Source: Verrucomicrobiales bacterium (GTDB lineage Bacteria; Verrucomicrobiota; Verrucomicrobiia; Limisphaerales; UBA11320). From it: DNA of 14,532 bases. The position numbers and the translations under genes were made by a program. The DNA is taken from assembly GCA_003452185.1 (NCBI GenBank), contig DMJJ01000258.1, positions 1 to 14,532 on the forward strand, given 5' to 3'. Under the pieces are notes generated by a model. The model did no database searches. It was not told the origin of the DNA and saw only the letters and a list, made by a program, of their open reading frames with translations. This document shows, one piece after another, positions 9,801-14,532 of the stretch (positions are counted from its first letter, which is position 1; each line of letters starts with the position of its first letter).

Positions 9801-12800
9801 CCTGCGCCTTGAGGATCGTCTCGGCACGGACAAACGCGCCACCCGAGCCCGCGTAGTCGACCTTGATCGCTCCTGCCCCGGTCTGCACATCCAGCCCACC
9901 CCCCGAAACCCCCGCAAAATTGACGACTGAGGTGTTCGGGGTCCCGTTGTTGGCTCCCCCCGCCTGGTTGACCTCCACCGTCAGGTCGCTTGCGTCCAAA
10001 GTGATCCCCTCAACCCCGATGAGGGAGACGCTCGTGGCGGTCGCCTTGAGGGCGGTCCAGGTCCGCAGGTCGGTGGCGGCAGCGGGCGGACTCTTGGCCC
10101 CCATCAGGAGCAGCCCGAACGAGACCCCGTCGAGGGAGAGGCCCATGGCACCGGCATTCGTCGGTGGCCCGTTCACCCCGGCAAAGGCCTTCAACTGTGA
10201 GCCCCCGATCGCGAGGACCTGCGCCTGAACGGAGCTTCCATCCGCCAGGGTCACCGTCTGGGTGGTCTGGGTCAGGCCGAAGCTGCCGGAAACCTGGAAG
10301 AAATCGCTCACCGTGATTGTGCCGGCGAGGTCGATGACGTAGGTGGCGGGTGTCTGCGAAAAGTCGATCGTGGCGTCGAGGGTCAACGAGGTCGACCCGA
10401 CGGATCCCCCACCGATCGTCGCCGTGAAGGGGAGGTGGAGGCTCGCGGTGCCCCCCACCACGGGCGAGGCGATCAGCTGCGCGGCCTGGGAGAACCCGGC
10501 CGTCAGGTCGGCTAGGGTGACCGTGGTGTTGGGGGTCGGGACCCCGGCATGCTCGATCGCAAAGAGGAAGGTCGGATGCGCCGCCACGGAACCGTGGGCC
10601 ACCTGGATCGCGAGGGCCCCAAGATTCCCCGAGGCGTTCAGGTCGGTGGCGGTGAGGTCGACCGCCGCGGATATTTTCCCATCCTTGACGAAGAAGTTGT
10701 TCAGGAGACTCCCGCCTCCCACCAGCCCCCCGATGTTGAGTCCGATGTTGCCCGAGAACCCAAGGGTCGCCCCGACGGTCGCCGAGGCCGAGAGGTTCAG
10801 CGGCGCGGACTGACCGAGGCCGAGCGAGAGGGTCTGGGGCTGCGAGGCGAACGAATACTGGAAGTCGAGGTGATAGGAGAGCGCCGTGGTCCCGGGGTCG
10901 AAATTGAGACCGACGCTGTTGACATCGACGCCGGTCCAAGCCGCCAACTGGACGGCAAGATCTTGCACCGTGTCGAAGCTCGCGGTGGTGGATCCCCCCC
11001 CCGAGAGCGGCTTGAGGATCCGCTCATCGAACGCCTGTCCGATGTTGATGAGCGTGTTGAGCTGCGCCGGCATCAGCGACACCTTGCCATCCAGGAGCGT
11101 GTTGAGGGCGTTGAGCCCATCCCGGAACTGCTTCAGCCCATCGAGGGCGCTCTGGGCCGCGGTCTGGGCAAACTGGAGGAACCCGCCGCCCGCGGCGGAG
11201 GCCGAGAGGGTCAGCCCCTGGGGGTTCGAAAGGTCGGCCCAATCGAGGGTCACCGTGGCATCAGCGAGCGCGAGCGGCGCATTGACATCCGGGAGAAGCA
11301 GCCCGACCGAGAAGACCCCCGTCAACTCAAGGTCCGGGGTGGCATCGGCGTGCCCGTTCACCCCGACCGTAAGCACGTTCAGGAGTCCGGCACCGAAGAG
11401 GTCGCTCGGCCGGATCAGCCCCCCGGGAGCCGATGCAACGAGGTTGAGCGAAATTGAGGCCTGAGGATCGAAGGCCAGGGTTGCCTGCTTCATCTCGACG
11501 CCAAGGAACCCGAGTCGCCCCTCGCCTGTCGCAACGCCGTTGACGCTCAGGTTCCCGAGGGTGAAGGTCGCATCGGCGGTCGGCTTCAGGAAGAACCCGC
11601 TCCCGTCGACACCAAACACCAGGTGAGCGGCAACGTCGGCCGAGACCTCCATCCGACCGCCAAGCCGTACGGAGCCGGCACCGTTGAAGACGGGGGAATC
11701 AACATCGAGGTTGATCTCCCCATCAAGCCCCTTGGTGAAGCGAACATCGAACAGCGCATCGGGCGTTCCATCCCCGTCGAGGTCCTTCGAGGTGTCGAGG
11801 GTGACATTGCCTGGGGTGGAGTCCAGGTCGTCGAGCGCCTGTCGCAGCGCCTCCACGGTGTCGACGAGCTGTGTCGTTCCGACGTCCCCCAAGTCCAGCC
11901 CGCCATCCTCCTTGAGGAGCCGACGCAGGAGGCTTCCCAGCACGGTGCCACCCGCGCCGCCATCCCCCTCAGACGCCACCGCCCCCTCGGGGTCCGCAAA
12001 TCCGCCGCCCCCGGCCTGGTCCTGCGCGCCGCTCAGGGCATCGAGGAGCCCCACCGAGTCGAGCCCCGCGATCCCGCTTCCCGTCAGGCCAAGCAGCGCC
12101 TGGTCCTGGAAGGTCTCGTCGGCCAGGAGCAAGCCGAGGCCAATCGAGTCGAGCCAGTTGGGGGCGCTTCCCGTGACGGTGGCAAGGGTGTTGATATTGG
12201 CCCAGAGAACGGACTGACTCCCGACGTACCCGAACGCATCCCGCGCCGAGAGCTTCTCGCTCCCGCGGGTCGAGTCGGCCGGGGCGGCCGGGTCCGGCTT
12301 GAGCCCGGTGTTGAAGATCGGGACGTAGGGGCTTGGGGCGGTGGGTCCGCGGAACGCGAGCCGGTTACTCCCGACGCCGCCATCGATCACGATCTGGCCG
12401 CGGAAGGCGAGCGGCCCGTTGGTGTAGTCGATGATGAACTGGTCGTCCCCACCCTTGCCGTTGATGGTGATCCCGCTCACCGAAGTGAAGGGAATGGAGG
12501 CTGCCGGGGTCGCGGGGCGGGATTGTCCCACGACGTATCGGTAAATATTAACCAGCCACGGCCGACCGGCATCCCGCTGAAGCTCGAAAACTTCGTTGTC
12601 CGAGTCGGTCCCCGTCACCGTGACGGTGGAGGGAACCCCGATCGTCGCGGTGTAATCCTGGATCACCCAGGCCCCGCGACCCAGAGTCGAGACTGCGATC
12701 ATCCCTGGAGCACCCGCGGCCGCCGGCGGGATCACCCGGATGCTTGTCACCCGGGCATTCGGGAGGCCGGCCCCGTACTCGGTCCATGGATTGTTCCCCA

Positions 12801-14532
12801 AGCCGATCTTGCGGAATACCCCCCCCTGGCCGCCAACGAGCACCACCGGTGTGGATCCCGCCATCACCACGGCGATGGAGGAGAGGTCGGTGGCGCCGGG
12901 CACCTTGAGCGGGGTGTTTTTGGTCAGATCCTGCCACTGCCAGTTCGTCGTCGGCCCATCCCCCCCGTGGCTCGAGAACCAGACCCGGCCCTTGTCGTCG
13001 AGGACGTATACGTTGTGCCAGTCCCCCGGATCAACGGCGATCGCCTTCACCGGCCGTCCCACCTGGGTCCGCCAGCTGGTCACAGCACTCACCGGCCCCC
13101 CGGCGCTCTGCCGGACCCACAGGCTGTTCCCGGCTGCGTTGCCGTTCGTTCCGGCGTAAATCACAAAAGAATTGGCGACCGGAGCCCCGTTGGGAACTGC
13201 GTTGGGCCGGAACCCACCATAGATCAGGGCATTCACCGCACCCACCGCGTCGGCCGGGGGGGGGCTAAAGGCCGGATCCGTGGCAGGGGCGCCAGCCACC
13301 TTCGCCAACGGTGGGGCGGACCCCAGGAGGCTGAAAAGGATACGCCCTGTGGTGCCGAGAGTGGTCCCCGCAGCGGCGGCATCATACTCGTAGAGGAAGG
13401 AGGTGCCGACGAGGATGGCTTCGGGATTCGTGGCGTTGACCACAAACGGCTGAATGAACTGGCGGGTTGGGTCAAAGCTGGCGAACGTCATCGTCGACAA
13501 CCCTACAACCGCGGTCCCGGCCACCCGCAAGGTTGGCACATTGACCGTGGAGAGAAGCCCCGTCCCCACCTTGATGAAGAGATTCTCCATCTGAGGCCAC
13601 TCATAGAGGATATAGTCCGAGTTGGCCCCCGGGCGGACCGCGGTCTGGACGATCGCCCCATCCCCCTTCGTCAGCGTGCCCCAAACCGAGGAACCGGAGG
13701 CAGACTGGAAAAGATTCCCGAGATCCTGCGCCCCCGCGACCAGCTGGCTGCCATCCCCGTACCAGGCGACGGAGTAGAACTCGTCAAGGTTGAGGTTGTC
13801 GTTCAGGGAATCCCACCGGGAGGTGGTCGTGTTGAAACGGTAGATCCCCCCATCGTCCACCTCGATGAGACTCGTCGGAGTCCAGAACACCATCCCCCGG
13901 GAGTCCGCGTGCGGCGCGGTGCCACCGGCATGGTTGCCGACGATCTGAGTCCAACTCCCGGCAGTGCGGGTGTTGTTCGTGTAGGTAAACCGGAACACCC
14001 GCCCGGTCCAGTCACTGAGTCCCTCGGAGTTCAGCGCAGGGTCCGCCGTGGGCTGCCTGTCCCCTGCGATGTAGAGGATCTTCGAATCCGAAGGGTCAGC
14101 GACGATCGAGAAGTGAAGGTTCCCCTGCCCGCCCGGCTGCATTCCGTAGGTCTGGGTGTAGATCTCCGCCGGATCCTTCACCTTGTCCTTGTTCCGGTCG
14201 ATCCAGATCTGGTCGGTGCTCAGGGCCACCGGCATCCCCACCCAGTTCTGCCCAATGTCGACAGAGCTGTAAATGCGGGAGAGACGCAAGGTCCTCACGT
14301 CATTGGTGACGACCAAACGACCCGCGGGATAGGCCTGGCCGAGGGTTCCCACAATCGTCACCAGGATCCGCCCCGAGGAATCGGGGGTCACGGCCGCGAT
14401 CTGATGAGCCTCGAGCTGCGTTGTCCCGTCGGCGGCAAAAAACCGCACCTGCTCCCCGGCCTGGAACCCACTGTTCAAGTTCGCCACGAACTTGCTGGCC
14501 CCGCTTGCGATGGGAGCTGGCAGGAGGTCGGC
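1..14532 (-). CDS. Giant multi-domain beta-rich surface/extracellular protein (internal fragment, both ends missing)
   Basis: A single minus-strand frame is open over the whole window: 4,844 codons with no stop, start or frameshift seen when translated by hand. The real protein is therefore longer than 4,844 residues. The product is rich in Gly, Ala, Ser, Thr, Leu and Val, poor in Lys and Met, and has no cysteine that I could find. Domains in order are a sortilin/BNR-like propeller, an RTX-like turn, a helical and Gly-rich spacer, beta regions, about eleven F-x-F-E beta-repeats, two Ig-like domains, a long unclassified beta region, four Ig-like domains and a further beta region. This modular, cysteine-free make-up is known from giant secreted adhesin-like proteins. 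Secretion and adhesion are inferred, since the signal peptide and any C-terminal anchor or secretion signal lie outside the window. No enzyme active site was recognised. Confidence is very high for the reading frame and low for function. Confidence 0.97.
868..1245 (-). other. Ig-like domain 6 (divergent)
   Basis: Residues 4430-4555. It includes SFSNLVDGAVVVDGNLNN, SPYIEVLLLPTTG, SARVRYTPPTTFRAGAVTMT and GAWTDSAGNVAAARSAAITV. The T-D-S-A-G-N turn is the standard bacterial Ig-like ending. The Y-I-E-V strand stands in place of Y-[L/I]-D-[V/I], and the R-Y strand is kept. Confidence 0.6.
1246..1626 (-). other. Ig-like domain 5
   Basis: Residues 4303-4429. This is the clearest Ig-like unit: ADLVNPRNAGFVGLTV, NYYLDVRFNPAAG, AEIEVTLADGTAL, TNTWRYALSGTPKAG and VTVRFLPGSFNDATG, followed by TETFTLVAPTG. 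The closing G-S-F-N-D-A-T-G matches G-S-F-A-D-K-N-G of domain 2 and G-S-W-Q-D-K-A-G of domain 1. Confidence 0.65.
1627..2196 (-). other. Ig-like domain 4 with inserted module
   Basis: Residues 4113-4302. It begins VVSLLNPADGGRVKITD with SRMSVDVIFTPS and ends SRTYRYTFAGAFKIGEVQLQ, matching the family strands. Between these lie about 110 residues containing GLNALHAGATLQQVTAGQVW, KVVDGTTSYYVEH and DKLLLRR. The G-Q-V-W-K-V-V-D-G-T-x-x-Y-Y-V segment looks like a separate small beta module inserted in the Ig-like fold. The next domain starts at about ADLVNPRNAG. Confidence 0.5.
2197..2673 (-). other. Ig-like domain 3
   Basis: Residues 3954-4112. It shows GGSYYIDVFYTPG, a Thr-rich strand TDGTTTTLTLDP, IQRFRYHITNPGF, and AGTVQVTFNGNTWGAAPNPA, closing with TEFTQGFTIAGP. 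The Y-I-D-V-x-[F/Y] strand, the R-[F/Y]-R-Y strand and the V-x-V-x-F strand match the other Ig-like units. The final turn lacks the usual D-x-x-G. It opens the second Ig-like cluster. Confidence 0.6.
3211..3291 (-). other. 27-residue uncharged hydrophobic segment
   Basis: Residues 3748-3774 run from LGPLGVFISVSIPSG to IIIVPQIGLAIG without a charged residue. Glu lies on each side (SEL before, GEL after). Two prolines, a glutamine and several serines make a transmembrane helix unlikely. Buried beta-strands of the surrounding domain are the better reading. Confidence 0.4.
4084..4110 (-). other. Second EF-hand-like calcium loop (DVNADGTQN)
   Basis: The residues follow D-x-N-x-D-G-x-x-N within an acidic context (DRDTSDDVNADGTQNTEALR). 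This spacing fits a calcium loop as in 11758-11784. It lies in a surface loop between strands of the unclassified beta region. Confidence 0.45.
4885..5403 (-). other. Ig-like domain 2 (long form)
   Basis: Residues 3044-3216. It has TATLVNPGGGVAVNPVTL, then QRYIDVKFTSRTSVDIDP, GTWRYFLVD, and EFTVSFNAGSFADKNGVKN. All three Ig-like signature strands are present. Between the middle and last strands there are about 35 extra residues (around 4995-5100), including VVNANNGDIQNGTKTSSN, which look like a loop insertion. The domain ends in a Ser-rich hinge (GSGSSSS at about 4870-4887) leading into the next region. Confidence 0.6.
5404..5745 (-). other. Ig-like domain 1
   Basis: Residues 2930-3043. Key strands are RRYLDITFNDVNG, SELGTVTAVRLTG, NTYRYSFTGSL, EYAVEFQGGSWQDKAG and TSTQSFVAY. 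The plan is Y-[L/I]-D-[V/I]-x-F, then x-T-[Y/W]-R-Y, then V-x-F-x-x-G-S-[W/F]-x-D-x-x-G. That is how bacterial SbsA/Big_5-type Ig-like domains end, with 'D-x-x-G-N' before the last strand. The five other Ig-like domains here share it. It follows the repeat array directly. Confidence 0.6.
8464..9252 (-). repeat. Short repeat units S1 and S2 (131 and 132 aa), close pair
   Basis: S1 (8860-9252) and S2 (8464-8859) align along their whole length. FDFEQSNMM pairs with FTFERSTQK, GVAGKLTVADLSFSGIPGL with GVAGKLAVANLTLSGIPGI, GAVTSGLLEMNTT with GAVTDAALEFNTT, and DDTAPDRLNF with DHSAPDRLSF. Neither carries the A-T-D-L-R-x-W insert of A1 and A2. They are the best-preserved pair among the short units. 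Confidence 0.75.
9253..9771 (-). repeat. Long repeat unit A2 (173 aa), duplicate of A1
   Basis: The unit begins FAFERRSSRTITVTDGT, then FVGVNGPAGQPGAIGLNLTG, ATDLRSWVALKA, GVTGLTASGTGLTLAINQ, GGGANNG and INLDFAGAAG, matching A1 block for block. At DNA level two 17-base words recur exactly 525 bases apart: ccgttgttggctccccc at 9419-9435 and 9944-9960, and ccgcaggtcggtggcgg at 9538-9554 and 10063-10079. This points to a fairly recent in-frame duplication of a 175-codon block. Confidence 0.75.
9772..10281 (-). repeat. Long repeat unit A1 (170 aa)
   Basis: This is the first long unit. It begins FGLTQTTQTVTLADGSS, continues with G-V-N-G-P and GAMGLSLDGVSFGLLLM, then ATDLRTWTALKA, GVEGITLDASDLTVEVNQ, GGANNG and VDYAGSGG. 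Compared with the short units it carries about 40 extra residues around the G-V-N-G-P and A-T-D-L-R-x-W segments. It is a close duplicate of the next unit. Confidence 0.7.
10282..11007 (-). other. Beta-rich region between helical island and repeat array
   Basis: Residues 1176-1417. Alternating strands include LSYHLDFQYSFA, QTLSLGLGQSAPLNLSASAT, GATLGFSGNIGLNIGGLVGG, KISAAVDLTATDLNASGNLG, and SLTLDATIDF with ATYVIDLAGTITVSDFFQV. The strand pattern and the phrase L-T-A-T-D-L-N resemble the following repeats, so this may be the degenerate upstream edge of the same array. It lacks the F-x-F-E marker. No named domain was recognised. Confidence 0.45.
11008..11184 (-). other. Helical island / possible coiled coil
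   Basis: Residues 1117-1175. The stretch GFLQFAQTAAQSALDGLKQF and onwards through LNALNTLLDGKVSLMPAQLN, LINIGQAFDERILKPL is rich in Ala, Leu, Gln and charged residues, with hydrophobics at helical spacing. It contrasts with beta-rich sequence on both sides. It could be a helical hairpin that acts as a hinge or an oligomerisation point. The function is not known. Confidence 0.5.
11185..11808 (-). other. Beta-rich region opening with an EF-hand-like Ca loop
   Basis: Residues 909-1116. It starts with DLDGDGTPDALFDVRF, then a run of alternating strands including INLDVDSPVFNG, VRLGGRMEVSADVAAHLVFG, GSGFFLKPTADATFTLG, RLGFLGVEMKQATLAFDP and LELTGVFSVGLLLPDV. Gly/Asn/Asp turns separate strands of 8-12 residues, consistent with an extended beta-solenoid or stacked sandwich. 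Similar sequences occur, from memory, in giant bacterial surface proteins, but I cannot name the family. It directly precedes the helical island. Confidence 0.5.
11758..11784 (-). other. EF-hand/dockerin-like calcium loop DLDGDGTPD
   Basis: The nine residues follow D-x-D-x-D-G-x-x-D, the calcium-loop spacing of EF-hand, dockerin and thrombospondin type 3 loops. There is one copy and no paired helix, so it is not a dockerin module. A stabilising calcium site at a domain edge is the likely role. Confidence 0.55.
11809..12351 (-). other. Mixed helical spacer with acidic Gly-rich low-complexity linker
   Basis: Residues 728-908. Unlike the rest of the protein, this part looks helix-forming. Stretches such as NWLDSIGLGLLLADETFQDQ (12100-12170) and VLGSLLRRLLKE with VDTVEALRQALDDL (11820-11945) have spaced Leu and alternating charges. 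Between them lies a Gly/Ala/Asp/Glu-rich low-complexity stretch (about 11950-12033) that is probably disordered. I recognise no named family. It probably separates the propeller head from the long beta stalk. Confidence 0.5.
12352..12651 (-). other. Post-propeller linker with RTX-like acidic Gly/Asp turn
   Basis: Residues 628-727. Beta-strand sequence (VPSTVTVTGTDSDNEVFELQ) leads to GKGGDDQFIID (12427-12459) and, 40 bases further on, IDGGVGSNRL (12358-12387). The pattern of G-x-G-G-D-D-x-F followed by I-D-G-G-x-G-x-N-x-L resembles the turns of RTX/hemolysin-type calcium-binding beta-rolls and related right-handed beta-helices. Only about two turns are present, so it is not a full RTX array. 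Its place after the propeller suggests a structural spacer. Calcium binding is inferred. Confidence 0.5.
12934..12975 (-). other. Degenerate Asp-box (SSHGGDGPTTNWQW)
   Basis: The stretch matches the Asp-box plan of Ser/Thr, spacer, Asp-x-Gly, spacer, Trp that forms a turn between propeller strands. It follows the strand KGRVWF directly, as expected in BNR and Vps10 propellers. The spacing is longer than the canonical S-x-D-x-G-x-x-W, so it is called degenerate. Confidence 0.45.
13837..13917 (-). other. Propeller signature APHADSRGMVF...LIEVDDGGIYR
   Basis: About 27 residues containing His-Ala-Asp-Ser-Arg, a hydrophobic strand, then the acidic turn Glu-Val-Asp-Asp-Gly-Gly before Ile-Tyr-Arg. 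From memory this block is strongly conserved in sortilin-like propellers of giant bacterial proteins, and it is the most family-diagnostic stretch of this domain. The Asp-Asp-Gly-Gly turn sits where Asp-box loops lie. A metal or ligand contact is possible but unproven. Confidence 0.55.

Larger units (their letters stand above)
5746..10281 (-). repeat. Tandem array of about 11 beta-repeats marked by F-x-F-E
   Basis: Residues 1418-2929. I defined units by the recurrent strand [F/Y/I]-x-F-E-[R/Q/K]-[S/T]. Unit starts (top coordinate) are 10281, 9771, 9252, 8859, 8463, 8052, 7656, 7278, 6906, 6483 and 6012. Unit lengths are 170, 173, 131, 132, 137, 132, 126, 124, 141, 157 and about 89 residues. 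Other conserved points are a G-V-A-G-x-L/I-T-V strand after an acidic or Gly turn, a short I-P-G-L/I/F turn and an F/M-N-T-T strand. Similarity falls from the first units to the last, where F-x-F-E becomes FGFQNATE, ITVTRDNG and VYVTQEAG. A stalk-like, possibly solenoid fold is inferred. The family resembles repeats in other giant bacterial surface proteins, but I cannot give it a database name. Confidence 0.75.
12652..14532 (-). other. Sortilin/BNR-like beta-propeller domain (N-terminal part of the visible protein, partial)
   Basis: Residues 1-627 of the fragment. Repeated blade-like units pair a hydrophobic strand of the type 'DPSDSKILYIAG' or 'AVDPGDWHNVYVLDD' with a following Trp-containing strand. 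Examples are DSKILYIAGD near 14100, LIEVDDGGIYR near 13850, AVDPGDWHNVYVLDDKGRVW near 13010 and MIAVSTLGRGAWVIQDY at 12652-12702. The last closely resembles the closing blade of sortilin/Vps10 and BNR (Asp-box) propellers, where a 'STxGRGxW' strand ends the domain. Such propellers bind peptides, glycans or other proteins, and some are glycoside hydrolases. No sialidase Arg triad or hydrolase motif was recognised, so a binding role is more likely. The first blades may lie beyond 14532. The propeller class is fairly secure, but the exact family and blade number are not. Confidence 0.75.

Noticed and set aside
6046..9930. Plus-strand open frame of 1,294 codons as a real gene
   Set aside because: It is exactly codon-on-codon antisense to the minus-strand gene. 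Its product is compositionally odd (Arg/Gly/Glu/Asp/His-rich) with no domain. The minus frame continues in both directions with recognisable beta-repeats.
5746..10281. DNA repeats suggesting a CRISPR array or mobile element
   Set aside because: The repeats have protein-domain periods (124-173 codons), keep the frame and diverge as coding sequence. There are no short identical repeats with unique spacers, inverted ends or transposase.
10010..10939. Minus-strand open frame of 309 codons, and a similar one at 146-934
   Set aside because: Both lie in a shifted minus frame overlapping the giant gene. Their products are Arg/Pro-rich frame shadows without motifs.
11758..11784. Dockerin module (cellulosome)
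   Set aside because: Only one calcium loop is present and the paired loop and helices of a dockerin are missing.
12358..12459. Full RTX calcium-binding array
   Set aside because: Only about two RTX-like turns are present, without the tandem nonapeptides that define an RTX block.

Overview
The window is one uninterrupted coding region on the minus strand. Hand translation in the register whose codons start at window positions 1, 4, 7 and so on gives 4,844 sense codons with no stop, running off both ends. The true start lies beyond 14532 and the stop lies before position 1. There is no intergenic DNA, so no promoter, ribosome binding site, terminator, RNA gene or second gene can be supported. 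Every other long open frame is a shadow of this gene. Residue numbers below count from the first codon in the window (14530-14532 = residue 1), not from the real N-terminus.

The product is a giant, almost entirely beta-rich, multi-domain protein of the kind found on or outside the cell. In N-to-C order (descending coordinates) it shows: a sortilin/BNR-like beta-propeller (14532-12652); a linker with an RTX-like acidic Gly/Asp turn (12651-12352); a mixed helical and Gly-rich spacer (12351-11809); a beta region opening with an EF-hand-like loop (11808-11185); a short helical island (11184-11008); further beta sequence (11007-10282); an array of about eleven tandem beta-repeats marked by a recurrent F-x-F-E motif (10281-5746); two Ig-like domains (5745-4885); a long unclassified beta region (4884-2674); four more Ig-like domains (2673-868); and a partial C-terminal beta region that runs off the window (867-1).

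The DNA is GC-rich (about two thirds by eye) with strongly GC-ending codons (GGG, CTC, GCC, ATC, ACC). No cysteine codon was found in the hand translation. Giant proteins of this style occur in high-GC environmental bacteria such as Planctomycetota, Verrucomicrobiota and related groups, with similar modules in cyanobacteria and Chlorobi. Planctomycetota or a relative is my best guess, with low confidence, because nothing here fixes the taxon. The likely role is adhesion, a surface layer or filament, or capture of ligands or prey, but that is inferred from architecture only. No catalytic motif was recognised.
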